Shown piece after piece: positions 7,370-17,400 of a stretch of DNA of 64,000 bases (positions within the stretch are counted from its first letter, which is position 1; every line of letters begins with the position of its first letter). Location of the stretch: the NCBI GenBank assembly GCA_963665165.1, contig OY761989.1, forward strand, positions 1,054,001 through 1,118,000, in the 5' to 3' direction. The stretch is from G963663315 sp963665165. GTDB taxonomy: Bacteria > Pseudomonadota > Gammaproteobacteria > Arenicellales > Poriferihabitantaceae. Under the pieces are notes generated by a model, which did not search any database, was not told the origin of the DNA, and was given only the letters and a program-made list of their open reading frames with translations. Made by a program: the position numbers and the translations under genes.

Positions 7370-9670
7370 ATGAAAAAATTCTCATTGCCGGTTTTGTACC
7401 TCGCGGTTCTTCTTTTCCTGCCGCTTCGCGCCGCGTTTGCGGTTGAGCCGTTCACGATTACCGATATCCGGGTTGAAGGACTGGAAAGGCTGGAGGAGGG
7501 AACGGTGTTCAACTACCTGCCCCTGAAGGTCGGCGACGAAGCCGATGACGAAGAGATACGACTCAGTATCCGGGAGCTGTTCAAAACCGGATTTTTCAGG
7601 CAGATTGAACTGGAGCGGGAGGATACCACCCTGGTCGTCAAGGTGGTCGAAAGACCATCCATTGCCAGTATTACGATTACCGGCAACAGCAAGCTGAAAA
7701 CCGAATCGATCACGGCCGGGCTGGAACAGTTGGGGATTGTCGAAGGCAGAATTTTCAGTAACACGGTTCTGGCAAGCGTCGAGGATGAAATCAAGAGTAT
7801 CTATCTGTCGATGGGTCGTTATTCGACTACGATCGATGTGGTCAGCGAGGAACTGGACCAGAACCGGGTCGCGATTAAAATCGCGATCAGTGAAGGGCGT
7901 GTCGCCCGCATCCGCAAAATAAACATCATTGGCGCGGAAAAGGAACCGGTCCAGGCGATCAGGAAGGAGATGAAACTCAAGGACAAGCGGGGATACCGCT
8001 TGTTTTCACGCCAGGACCAGTATTCGAAACAGGCGCTGGAATCCGATCTGGAGAGGATCAGGAGTTATTACCAGAACCGGGGATATCATGAGTTCGAGAT
8101 CGTTTCGTCGAATGTGGATATTTCACCCAACAAGCAGAATATCTTTGTCAGCATCACGCTCAGCGAGGGCGAGCTGTATACCTTTGGGGAATCCACGGTC
8201 GAAGGGGTTGAGGAGAGCCGGATCGAAGATTTGCAGCAGTTGATCGACATTCGACCCGGAGACCGCTTTTCACGGGGAGAGGTCAACCGGATCCGTACTG
8301 AAATGGTGGATTATTTTTCCGATCTGGGCCTTGCATTCGTTGAGGTGAACCCGGTATTTGACCGGGATGAATCCACCAGGACCGTCAACACCATATTTTC
8401 GGTCATCACGAACCAGCGGGTTTATGTTCGCAGAATCGATATTTCCGGCAACCAGTACACCCGTGATGAGGTTATTCGAAGAGAGTTGAGACAATACGAA
8501 GGCTCTCTGTATTCAAAATCAGCGGTGCAGCGTTCAAGGGACCGATTGCGACGGTTGGGTATTTTTGAAAGTGTCCGGATTGAAACCCCGAAAGTGCCTG
8601 GAACCACGGACCAGGTTGACTTGCAGGTAATCGTAGTGGAAAGGGATACCGGATCGATCTTGCTGTCTGCCGGTTATTCCGACGAGGAGGGTGTCCTGAT
8701 TGGCGTCGAATTCGAGCAGAAAAACCTGTTGGGAACCGGCAAGGACCTGGCCCTGAAATTCAATAATTCAGACACCGCCAGGGTTGCGAGCATTTCCTAC
8801 ACCAATCCCTACCATACCATCGATGGAGTCAGCAGGAGTCTCAACGCGTCGATCCGGGAATTCGATTCCAGTGAAGTCAATACCGCCGAATATATTCTGG
8901 ACAGCGGTACGCTGGGCGTGAGTTACCGGGTTCCTGTCACTGAGACCAACTCCATTGAATACGGGTTTTCACTCGAAAGTCTCAAACTCGAGACAACCAC
9001 GGAAACCCCTCCCGAGTTCGCGGCTGTGATAGAGAAGACTCCCAAGGCCGAAAACGGCTTGTTTACGATCGGGTTGTCCAGGGACACGCGGGACCAGTTT
9101 TTCTTTCCGACCCGGGGCGCCTCCAGTTCAGTTTCTCTGGAATCGACCTTTCCGGGAAGCGATTTCGAGTATTACAAACTGAATCTGCAAGGGTCCTGGT
9201 ACTTCCCGCTTTCCCCGGCGCTGACCCTGAAAGGATTTGCCGGAATTGGTTATGGCGATGGCTTTGGCGATTCGAAAGAGGAGGGACTTCCGTTTTTCAA
9301 ACATTATTATGCAGGGGGAGCCCAATCCGTGCGCGGCTTTCAAAGACGTTCCCTCGGTCCCCGGGACAGTGGTCCGACTCCGGAGCCGGTGGGCGGCGAT
9401 ACGCGGGTACTGTTGAACCTGGAAACCCTGTTCCCGGCTTTTGGTTCTGATGGAAAGGACAAGCGAGTCGGGTTTTTTGTCGATGGCGGGATGGTATTCG
9501 GTGACACGGATTCTATCGATCTGGGGGATCTCCGGTATTCTGCCGGACTGTTTTTCAACTGGTTTTCGGCGGTAGGGCCATTCACCTTCAGCTACGGAGT
9601 GCCGATCAATAAAGAAGAGGGTGATGAAAAAGAAGCGTTGCAGATTTCCATTGGCACTGTATTCAGGTAG
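7370..9670 (+). CDS. bamA: Outer membrane protein assembly factor BamA
   Basis: Core of the BAM complex that folds beta-barrels into the outer membrane. ATG 7370 (a GTG lies one codon earlier) gives 766 residues, starting with a signal peptide MKKFSLPVLYLAVLLFLPLR that ends AAFA before VEPF. Five POTRA repeats cover about residues 25-425 and the 16-strand barrel the rest. The conserved RGF motif appears as GGAQSVRGFQRR. The last residues are ISIGTVFR: the terminal aromatic of the beta-signal is followed by one extra Arg, which is unusual. Confidence 0.96.
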   Translation: MKKFSLPVLYLAVLLFLPLRAAFAVEPFTITDIRVEGLERLEEGTVFNYLPLKVGDEADDEEIRLSIRELFKTGFFRQIELEREDTTLVVKVVERPSIASITITGNSKLKTESITAGLEQLGIVEGRIFSNTVLASVEDEIKSIYLSMGRYSTTIDVVSEELDQNRVAIKIAISEGRVARIRKINIIGAEKEPVQAIRKEMKLKDKRGYRLFSRQDQYSKQALESDLERIRSYYQNRGYHEFEIVSSNVDISPNKQNIFVSITLSEGELYTFGESTVEGVEESRIEDLQQLIDIRPGDRFSRGEVNRIRTEMVDYFSDLGLAFVEVNPVFDRDESTRTVNTIFSVITNQRVYVRRIDISGNQYTRDEVIRRELRQYEGSLYSKSAVQRSRDRLRRLGIFESVRIETPKVPGTTDQVDLQVIVVERDTGSILLSAGYSDEEGVLIGVEFEQKNLLGTGKDLALKFNNSDTARVASISYTNPYHTIDGVSRSLNASIREFDSSEVNTAEYILDSGTLGVSYRVPVTETNSIEYGFSLESLKLETTTETPPEFAAVIEKTPKAENGLFTIGLSRDTRDQFFFPTRGASSSVSLESTFPGSDFEYYKLNLQGSWYFPLSPALTLKGFAGIGYGDGFGDSKEEGLPFFKHYYAGGAQSVRGFQRRSLGPRDSGPTPEPVGGDTRVLLNLETLFPAFGSDGKDKRVGFFVDGGMVFGDTDSIDLGDLRYSAGLFFNWFSAVGPFTFSYGVPINKEEGDEKEALQISIGTVFR

Positions 9671-9761
9671 GGTTGGAATTTCTCCTGTTCTGGCATCCGC
9701 AGCGCCCTGGAACTCCAGCTTCCGGAATTTCCACGCAGATTTGTATATTTACGGTGTTTAA

Positions 9762-10283
9762 ATGGTTATGAAAATGAACAGCAGATTTTTGTTGGGCATG
9801 TTATGCCTGATTGGGGTTTCGTTTATGCCGGTCAAGGCATCTGCGATTAAAATCGCCTATGTGGATGCGCGGGTACTGATTGACGAAGCGCCCCAGGGAA
9901 AGTATGAAGTCAGTATACTGGAGCAGGAATTCAGCGAGCGTAACCGGGATTTGAAAGCGAAGATCGAGTTGTTCAATACCCGGGAAGCGGAGTTGAAAAA
10001 AAATGCGGTTTTGCTTTCCAGTGAGGAGATCGAAGAACGAACCGCAGAGTTGCGCGACTTGCAAATAACCCTGCAAAGAGAACAGCAAATCTACAATGAA
10101 GACTATGCCCGCAGCCGGAACAGGGGGCTGGCCCGTCTGGAAAAGCTGATTTCAGAGGTCATCGTGGAAATAGCCCAACGGGAAAAGATCGACCTGGTCG
10201 TTCAGCAGGCAGTTTACGCAAGCCGGGATATTAATCTTACCGGGAAAATCCTGGAGCAACTCAAGGAGAATTTCTCCCAGTAG
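9762..10283 (+). CDS. skp: OmpH/Skp-family periplasmic chaperone
   Basis: Periplasmic holdase that keeps outer-membrane proteins unfolded before BamA. It has 173 residues, with a signal peptide ending VKASA before IKIAYVDARVLIDEAPQGK. The middle (about residues 50-120) is charged and helical with few glycines, as expected for the Skp tentacle coiled coil. ATG codons at 9762, 9768 and 9774 could all start; the first is listed and there is no strong ribosome site. It lies between bamA and lpxD as in other Gammaproteobacteria. Confidence 0.9.
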   Translation: MVMKMNSRFLLGMLCLIGVSFMPVKASAIKIAYVDARVLIDEAPQGKYEVSILEQEFSERNRDLKAKIELFNTREAELKKNAVLLSSEEIEERTAELRDLQITLQREQQIYNEDYARSRNRGLARLEKLISEVIVEIAQREKIDLVVQQAVYASRDINLTGKILEQLKENFSQ

Positions 10284-10366
10284 GGCGCTCGCGGTATATA
10301 GTGGCGATATCAAGTGGTTCCGGTCATTGTCAGAGTCGGTTACACCGGTCTTGAGGGCCAAAGGCT

Positions 10367-11383
10367 GTGATCGAATTGGGCAGGATTGCCGAGGTGGTGG
10401 ATGGAGTCGTGCTCGGAGACCCGGAACACAGGGTGGATTCGATAAGCAGCCTGGAAAAGGCAACGGCCCGAGCCATCACCTTTTTTTCCGACCCGAAACT
10501 GAAGCGCCATTTGCCGGCTTGCACAGCGGGAGCCGTGTTGATCTCCCCGCAGGATGCGGATCTGTTTTCAGGTAACCGGGTGGTGGTGGCTGACCCTTAT
10601 CTGGCTTATGCCCGGATTTCCGGTTTGTTCAGGCCGACTCGAAGCCGCAGCGGGCAGAAGTCGGTCCCCTCCGCATGGGTTGCTGACACGGCTTCTGTCG
10701 ATGACAGCGTGGTGGTCGGCCAGTTCAGTACGATTGATGACCAGGTGAAACTGGGGAAGGGCGTGGTAATCGGCAACTCCGTCCATATCGGAGCCGGGGT
10801 TGTCATCGGGCAAGATTCTGTGATCGAGGATCAGGTAGTGGTCGGGGCCGGTTGCCTGATCGGGAAAAGATGCCACATTTCTTCCGGAGCGGTGATTGGC
10901 GCCAGCGGGTTTGGCTATGCTCCATCGGCAGACCGATGGGAGAAAATCGAACAACTCGGAGCCGTCCGTATCGGTGATGATGTCGATGTCGGCGCAAATA
11001 CAACCATCGACCGGGGCGCGCTGGGTTATACCATCATAGAAAACGGCGTAAAGCTGGATAACCAGATACAGATTGCCCATAATGTATGTATCGGGGAAAA
11101 CACGATCATGGCAGGCTGCTCCGCGGTTGCCGGAAGCGCCCGCATTGGCAGGCGGTGTAAAATTGGAGGCCGGGTGTCGATCCTGGGCCATCTGGAGATT
11201 GTCGATGACGTGACGGTAATGGCCAACAGCCTGGTTGCGAACAGCATCCGCGATGCCGGGGAATACGCGTCGATGATTACGGTACAGCCAGTCAGGAAGT
11301 GGCGAAAGAATCTGGCAATCATCCGTCAACTTGATAAACTAATGCACAGAAGGGCCAGGTTGGAAAAACCGGACCATGAATAA
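10367..11383 (+). CDS. lpxD: UDP-3-O-acylglucosamine N-acyltransferase
   Basis: Third step of lipid A synthesis: adds the amide-linked acyl chain to UDP-3-O-acylglucosamine. It starts at GTG 10367 and has 338 residues. An N-terminal uridine-binding domain (about residues 1-100) is followed by a left-handed beta-helix of hexapeptide repeats (e.g. VKLGKGVVIGNSVHIGAGVV). The catalytic His is expected in IQIAHNVCIGENT. It is the first of the lpxD-fabZ-lpxA-lpxB set. Confidence 0.95.
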   Translation: MIELGRIAEVVDGVVLGDPEHRVDSISSLEKATARAITFFSDPKLKRHLPACTAGAVLISPQDADLFSGNRVVVADPYLAYARISGLFRPTRSRSGQKSVPSAWVADTASVDDSVVVGQFSTIDDQVKLGKGVVIGNSVHIGAGVVIGQDSVIEDQVVVGAGCLIGKRCHISSGAVIGASGFGYAPSADRWEKIEQLGAVRIGDDVDVGANTTIDRGALGYTIIENGVKLDNQIQIAHNVCIGENTIMAGCSAVAGSARIGRRCKIGGRVSILGHLEIVDDVTVMANSLVANSIRDAGEYASMITVQPVRKWRKNLAIIRQLDKLMHRRARLEKPDHE

Positions 11384-11440
11384 TCGTCGAACCTGGATCA
11401 GGCCCGGTTTCCGGACATATAATCAGACAGGCATTCCGTT

Positions 11441-11896
11441 GTGACGACAGAGCAAAAGCAGATAGACATCCATCGAATCAGGGAAATCCTTCCCCACAGG
11501 TATCCGTTTCTACTGGTTGACCGGGTGTTGGATTACACCCTCGGAGAGAGTCTGACCGCGATCAAGAACATCACCTTCAACGAGCCGTTCTTTCAGGGGC
11601 ATTTCCCGGAAAGGCCGGTTTTCCCCGGGGTTTTGATCCTGGAAGCATTGGCGCAGGCTTCCGCGCTTCTGGCCAGTCACAGTGACGAGGCGGAGACCGA
11701 AGAGCGGATCATACTGCTTTTTGCAGGGATAGATAACGCCAGATTCAAACGTCCTGTCGAGCCGGGAGATCAACTGACGCTGGAAGTCAGGCAGACCAAC
11801 TACAGAAGGAAAATCTGGAAATATTCGACGGCAGCGAGTGTTGAAGGCCGGTTGGTGGCGTCAGCCGATGTCATGTTCACCTATCGGGTACTTTAG
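11441..11896 (+). CDS. fabZ: 3-hydroxyacyl-[ACP] dehydratase FabZ
   Basis: Dehydrates beta-hydroxyacyl-ACP in fatty acid synthesis, competing with LpxA and LpxD for the same hydroxyacyl pool. GTG start, 151 residues, hot-dog fold. ILPHRYPFLLVDRV, the catalytic His in FFQGHFPERPVFPG and the catalytic Glu in LILEALAQ are all present. It sits 57 nt after lpxD and 6 nt before lpxA, the conserved position that couples membrane and lipid A supply. Confidence 0.96.
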   Translation: MTTEQKQIDIHRIREILPHRYPFLLVDRVLDYTLGESLTAIKNITFNEPFFQGHFPERPVFPGVLILEALAQASALLASHSDEAETEERIILLFAGIDNARFKRPVEPGDQLTLEVRQTNYRRKIWKYSTAASVEGRLVASADVMFTYRVL

Positions 11897-11902
11897 ACTT
11901 CC

Positions 11903-12679
11903 ATGTCCGATATCCACCCGACGGCGATTGTCGCTGAACGCGCGAGTATAGGCAGGAATGTGACCATTGGCGCATTCTCGATTATTGAAGAGAATGTGAC
12001 CATTGGCGACGGTACATGGGTCGGCCCCCACGTGGTCATCCGTAATTTCACCACCATCGGCGCAGACAACAGGATATTTCAATTTTCCTCGATCGGGGAG
12101 GACCCCCAGCATCAGGGATACTGCGGCGAGCCTACCCGACTGGAAATCGGTGACCGCAATACCGTCCGGGAGTATTGCACAATCAATCGGGGTACCGCGG
12201 GCGGTCTGGGGGTGACCCGAATAGGCGATGACAATTTCATCATGGCCTACGCGCATATCGCCCATGACTGCGTTTTGGGAAATTTTATTATTTTTGCCAA
12301 CGGCGCCAGCCTGGCCGGCCATGTCTACATCGGGGATCATGCCATTCTCGGCGGCTTCAGCCTGGTGCACCAGTTTTGCCGGATAGGCCAGCATTGCATT
12401 ACCGGAATCGGATGTGTCTGTCTGCAGGATGTGCCCCCCTATATCGTGGCGGCGGGTAATCCCGCGACGCCGTTCGGTATCAATAAAAAAGGACTCCGAC
12501 GACGGCATTTCACAGAAGAGACAATCGACTTGCTACGTACCGCTTACCGGGTGGTTTACCGCCGGAACCTCAATATTCAGTCAGCCATCGATGAACTCTG
12601 TGCATTGGATGGCGATAACGCGGATGTGGCAACATTCAGGAAATTTATTTGTCAATCCGAGCGCGGCATTATCCGATAG
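11903..12679 (+). CDS. lpxA: UDP-N-acetylglucosamine O-acyltransferase
   Basis: First step of lipid A synthesis. The 258-residue protein is a hexapeptide-repeat beta-helix (residues about 1-190) with a helical C-terminal part. The catalytic region reads AYAHIAHDCVLG, with both conserved histidines, and QHQGYCGEPTRLEIGDRN matches LpxA rather than other hexapeptide transferases. Its TAG stop is directly followed by the lpxB GTG start, so the two are probably translationally coupled. Confidence 0.97.
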   Translation: MSDIHPTAIVAERASIGRNVTIGAFSIIEENVTIGDGTWVGPHVVIRNFTTIGADNRIFQFSSIGEDPQHQGYCGEPTRLEIGDRNTVREYCTINRGTAGGLGVTRIGDDNFIMAYAHIAHDCVLGNFIIFANGASLAGHVYIGDHAILGGFSLVHQFCRIGQHCITGIGCVCLQDVPPYIVAAGNPATPFGINKKGLRRRHFTEETIDLLRTAYRVVYRRNLNIQSAIDELCALDGDNADVATFRKFICQSERGIIR

Positions 12680-13828
12680 GTGACCAGTCGTCAAATCCGG
12701 ATTGGGATGGTTGCGGGTGAGCCTTCTGGCGATGCTCTCGGCGCCGGATTGATCGAGAGCCTGAAATCCAGTCTCGACAATGTCGGGTTTTTCGGTATTG
12801 GCGGACCCAAAATGGCCTCCGCCGGGTGCGAGACAATTTACGATATGGACCGTATCGGAGTCATGGGGCTGGACGGGTTGGTTGGCAAATTCCTGGATAT
12901 TGTCAGGATCCGGTCGAATCTTTACAAAATAATGGTTTCGAATCCTCCCGATTTGTTTATCGGTATTGATGTGCCTGATTTCAATCTGGCGCTGGAATCC
13001 CGGCTCAGGAAGAAAAACATCACTACAGTCCACTACGTCAGTCCGACTGTGTGGGCGTGGCGCGGGTATCGTATCCACAAGATTCGAAGGGCTGTGGATC
13101 ATATCCTGACGTTGTTTCCTTTCGAGGCCGAGTTTTACAGGAGGAACCGGATTCCGGTTACCTGTGTCGGACATCCGATGGCCGATGAAATCAAATCGCC
13201 GGACCGGGTTGCCGCCAGACGGAAACTCGGGCTTGAAATCCCGGATCACGGGAAACTGGTCGCCTTGTTGCCGGGAAGCCGTCGTTCGGAGATTTCGAGA
13301 CTGGCGCCGATTTTTCTGGAGTCGGCCCGGATCATTCACCGGTCCGGCTCCGGCGTGCAATTCATATTGCCGTTCGCCAACAAAAAGGTCGCTCGCGCAT
13401 TCAGTGAGGTGACTGGCGGGATCGGGGATTTACCGATTATCCTGTTACAGGAGCAGTCACGGCTTGCCATGGAGGCCGCGGACGCGGTTGTGCTGGCATC
13501 GGGAACGGCTGCGCTGGAAGCGGCGCTGCTGCGGCGCCCCCATGTGGTGGTCTACCGGGTGGGCGCCGTGACCTGGTGGCTTGTGCAGAGGCTGAAATCC
13601 GTGAATCACTATTCAATGCCCAACCAGTTGCTTGGAGAGCCTGTGGCGCCGGAGTTCATTCAGGACCAGGCCAGGCCATCCAGTATCGCCCACGCGCTGA
13701 GACGGTATCTTGACGATGACCGGGAAGTGGAAAGGCTGGATCGATTGTTCGCTGAAATGCACCGGCAGTTGAAGCTTGAAGCTAATTTGCGGGCCAGCAG
13801 GGCTGTAATCAGACTGCTTGAATCCTAG
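12680..13828 (+). CDS. lpxB: Lipid-A-disaccharide synthase
   Basis: Peripheral membrane glycosyltransferase (GT19) that joins UDP-diacylglucosamine and lipid X. GTG start, 382 residues. The N-terminal block VAGEPSGDALGAGLIESLK, YVSPTVWAW, LLPGSRRSEI and the C-terminal ASGTAALEAALL followed by MPNQLLGEPVAPEFIQ are all LpxB hallmarks. No intergenic base separates it from lpxA. rnhB follows after 31 nt. Confidence 0.96.
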   Translation: MTSRQIRIGMVAGEPSGDALGAGLIESLKSSLDNVGFFGIGGPKMASAGCETIYDMDRIGVMGLDGLVGKFLDIVRIRSNLYKIMVSNPPDLFIGIDVPDFNLALESRLRKKNITTVHYVSPTVWAWRGYRIHKIRRAVDHILTLFPFEAEFYRRNRIPVTCVGHPMADEIKSPDRVAARRKLGLEIPDHGKLVALLPGSRRSEISRLAPIFLESARIIHRSGSGVQFILPFANKKVARAFSEVTGGIGDLPIILLQEQSRLAMEAADAVVLASGTAALEAALLRRPHVVVYRVGAVTWWLVQRLKSVNHYSMPNQLLGEPVAPEFIQDQARPSSIAHALRRYLDDDREVERLDRLFAEMHRQLKLEANLRASRAVIRLLES

Positions 13829-13859
13829 ACCTATAGCCCCGAATCATTGACCAGAGCCG

Positions 13860-14438
13860 TTGAACGCGAACAGATACATTGCCGGGGTTGATGAAGCGGG
13901 ACGTGGCCCGTTGGCCGGATCCGTATTCGCCGCCGCCGTGATACTGGATGACAGCAGGCCGGTCGCCGGACTCGATGACTCGAAAAAACTCAGTCCGGGA
14001 CGAAGGGCGGAGCTTGAGATACGGATCCGGGAAACCGCATTGTCATGGGCTGTGGCGGAGGCCAGTGTGCGCGAGATAGACCGGATCAATATATTGCAGG
14101 CGACCCTGGTGGCGATGAAACGCGCAGTGGAAAAACTGCATATTCAACCTCATGAGGCGCTGGTCGACGGCAACGCAGTCCCCGTTCTCGATTGCAAGTG
14201 CACCGCCGTAATCGGAGGGGACGCGAGCCATCCACCCATTTCAGCCGCTTCGATACTGGCAAAAGAAGCGCGTGACCGGGAAATGGTCCGGTTGTCACGG
14301 GTTTACCCCGGCTATGGTTTTGAAAAACACAAAGGGTATCCGACAAAAACGCATCTGGAGGCGCTCAGGCTTCATGGACCGACCAGTCAGCACCGGACAA
14401 GCTTTGCCCCGGTCAGGGAAATGCTCGACAATGACTGA
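13860..14438 (+). CDS. rnhB: Ribonuclease HII
   Basis: Removes RNA from DNA-RNA hybrids and single ribonucleotides from DNA. It has 192 residues. TTG 13860 is the only possible start: an in-frame TGA lies at 13848 and no ATG or GTG occurs before the catalytic motif AGVDEAGRGPLAG. The third acidic residue is expected in HEALVDGNAVP and the last in SAASILAKEARD. Its end overlaps the dnaE start by 8 nt, the conserved rnhB-dnaE pairing. Confidence 0.93.
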   Translation: MNANRYIAGVDEAGRGPLAGSVFAAAVILDDSRPVAGLDDSKKLSPGRRAELEIRIRETALSWAVAEASVREIDRINILQATLVAMKRAVEKLHIQPHEALVDGNAVPVLDCKCTAVIGGDASHPPISAASILAKEARDREMVRLSRVYPGYGFEKHKGYPTKTHLEALRLHGPTSQHRTSFAPVREMLDND

Positions 14439-17400
14439 CGCCGGCGCCTTCGTCCACCTGCATCTGCATTCGGAGTTCTCGCTGGCGGATGGCATCGTCA
14501 GGCTCAAGCCGCTTGTCGACGGTTGCGCTGAATTTCAGCAACCCGCTGTCGCGTTGACCGACCTTTCCAATCTTTACGGCATGGTGAAATTTTACCGCGC
14601 CTGCCTGGCGAAAGGAGTCAAACCGATTATAGGGTGTGATGTGTGGGTCGAAAGCCCCGGCTCCGGTAAATCGGTTGATCGCGCTACGGTGCTGTGCAAA
14701 GACAATACCGGCTACCGGAACCTGAGCAAGTTGCTGACCGACGCTTATCTGCGCGGCAGTGTAAACAACCGGATCGTGATTGCCTGGCCGGAGCTGGCCG
14801 GGAGAAATCAGGGGCTATTGTGCCTGGTTGACGAACATCAGGGTTTCGTCGCAAACCTGGTTTCTCAGGGGCGGGAACCGGAATTGCCCGAATGGGTGGA
14901 TCGGTATCGCAGTCTATTCGGTGACCGGGTTTATTTTTCGATCAGCCGAATCGGGGCGCCGGGTGAACGGGACTACATCAGCCGGGTGGTACGGTTGTCG
15001 ACCCGGTGGAACATTGGACTGGTTGCGACAAACCGGGTGGTGTTCATCCATCGCCAAGAGTTTGAAGCGCATGAGATCAGAGTGTGCATCAATAATGGCA
15101 GGGTGCTGGATGACAGCCGTCGACCCAGGGAATATACCGATCAACAGTACCTGAAATCGACGCAGGAAATGATCGAATTGTTTTCGGACCTGCCGGTCGC
15201 TATTTACAATTCCATCGAGATCGCGAAACGTTGCAATGTGTTTCTGGATTTTGACCAGGACCACCTGCCGAAGTACCCGGACGCGGGCAATCGGTCCGAG
15301 GCCTCGCTATTGCGGCAGTATGCGGAGGACGGGCTGGCAAAGCGGTTCAGCCAGCCGGCGCTCTATCTTCCGGATGGCTCCTGTGCAGTCGGGCAGAACT
15401 ATCTGGAGCGGATGAACATGGAGCTCGGGGTCATCGAGAATATGGGCTATCCGGGGTATTTCCTGATCGTCGCGGATTTTGTCGAGTGGGCCAGGAATCA
15501 TGGAATACCGGTGGGCCCGGGACGAGGTTCCGGAGCCGGTTCACTGGTAGCCTGGGCTACCGGCATCACAGACCTGGATCCACTGGCTTATGGTTTGCTG
15601 TTCGAGCGGTTTCTGAATCCTGAACGGGTTTCACTGCCGGATTTCGATATCGACTTTTGTGTGGATGGCCGCGACCGCGTGATTGACTATGTGGCTGAGC
15701 GTTATGGCCATGACCAGGTTGCCCAGATTATCACCTTTGGCACCATGGCGGCGAAAGCGGTGGTGCGGGATGTCGGTCGGGTGATGGGTCTGCCTTATGG
15801 CTTTGTCGATCAGATTGCCAAGCTGATTCCCTTTGAAGTCGGCATGACACTGGAAAAGGCGTTGAGTCGGGAACAGTCGTTGAAAGAAAGATATGACGCT
15901 CAGGAAGATGTCCAGGAACTGATCGACACGGCCCTGCAACTCGAAGGGATTGCGAGAAATGTGGGCAAGCATGCAGGGGGGGTGGTGATCGCGCCAAAAC
16001 CCCTGACCGAATATGCTCCGCTTTACGCGGACTCCCATTTGAATCAGGCGATCACGCAGTTGGACAAGGATGATCTGGAGTCGGTTGGCCTGATCAAATT
16101 CGATTTTCTCGGAGTGCGGACACTCACGATTCTCGATGCCGCGGTAAAAATGGTGAACCAGCGGAAATCCGCCAACGGGGAAGCCCGGATCGATCTGGGT
16201 CAGGCGCCGCTGGATGACGCCGCGACATTTGAATTCCTGAGAACCGGGCGGACTATCGCGATATTCCAGATTGAATCGAGAGGCGCCAGAGAATTGCTGA
16301 TCCGGGCCCACCCGGAGATTTTCGAGGATCTGGTGGCGCTGGTTGCCCTGTATCGACCGGGTCCCCTGCAATCGGGCATGGTCGATGATTTTGTCAATCG
16401 CAAGGCTGGCCGGGAGAAGATCGGGTATTCCCATCCGGAGTTGGAGCCGATACTCGAATCGACCTATGGCGTAATCATTTACCAGGAACAGGTTATGGAG
16501 ATTGCGCGTTCGATGGCGGGGTATACCCTCGGCGGGGCCGATCTGTTACGGAAGGCAATGGGTAAAAAGCTGCCGGAAGAGATGGCCAAACAGCGTGAGA
16601 CCTTTGTCAACGGAGCGGTGGAAAGGGGGGTGGAAAGGAAACTCGCCGACAATATATTCACCCTGATGGACAAGTTCGCCGGGTATGGATTCAACCGGTC
16701 GCATTCCGTCGCGTACGCCTTGATCGCCTATCACTCAGCGTGGATGAAAACCCATTATCCCGCAGCTTTCATGGCAGCGGCCCTGTCTGCCGAGATGGAC
16801 AAGACCGACCGGGTGGTTACCTTGCTGGCGGATTCCAAATCCCTGGGCCTGACCATATTGCCGCCGGATATCAACTCCAGTTTCCATACTTTCAGAGCGA
16901 TGGATGACAACCGGATCAGTTATGGCCTGGGCGCCTTGAAAGGAATCGGAAAAGGGGTGGTTGAAAATATCGTGACCGAGAGGGAAAGGAACGACGAATA
17001 CCAGTCCCTGCAGGAATTTTGTCGTCGGGTCGATATGCGTAAAATCAACAAGCGTGTCCTGGAAGTTCTGATCAAGAGCGGGGCGATGGATGTTCTGGGA
17101 GACAACCGGGCCGCATTGATGAATGACATGGATCATGCCATCAAGGCCGCGGACCAGCATCAGCAGAACCGGCAGGCGGGACAGTTCGACATGTTCGGTA
17201 TCCAGGAATCTCCACCGAAAAATACGGAATCCGCCCGCATCCCGGATTGGACGGATGAGCAGCGTCTCGCCGCGGAAAAAGAAACCCTCGGCCTGTACCT
17301 GACCGGGCATCCGTATCAACGATATGCCAGGGAGCTTGATCCGATCAGTGACCGGGATGCGCCGTCTCGGGATTTCAGTTCGCCGGGAAACGGGATATTT

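Noticed and set aside
9709..9761. Sigma-E promoter before skp
   Set aside because: GGAACT is present at 9709-9714, but no matching -10 (TCTGA or TCAAA type) lies at the expected spacing.
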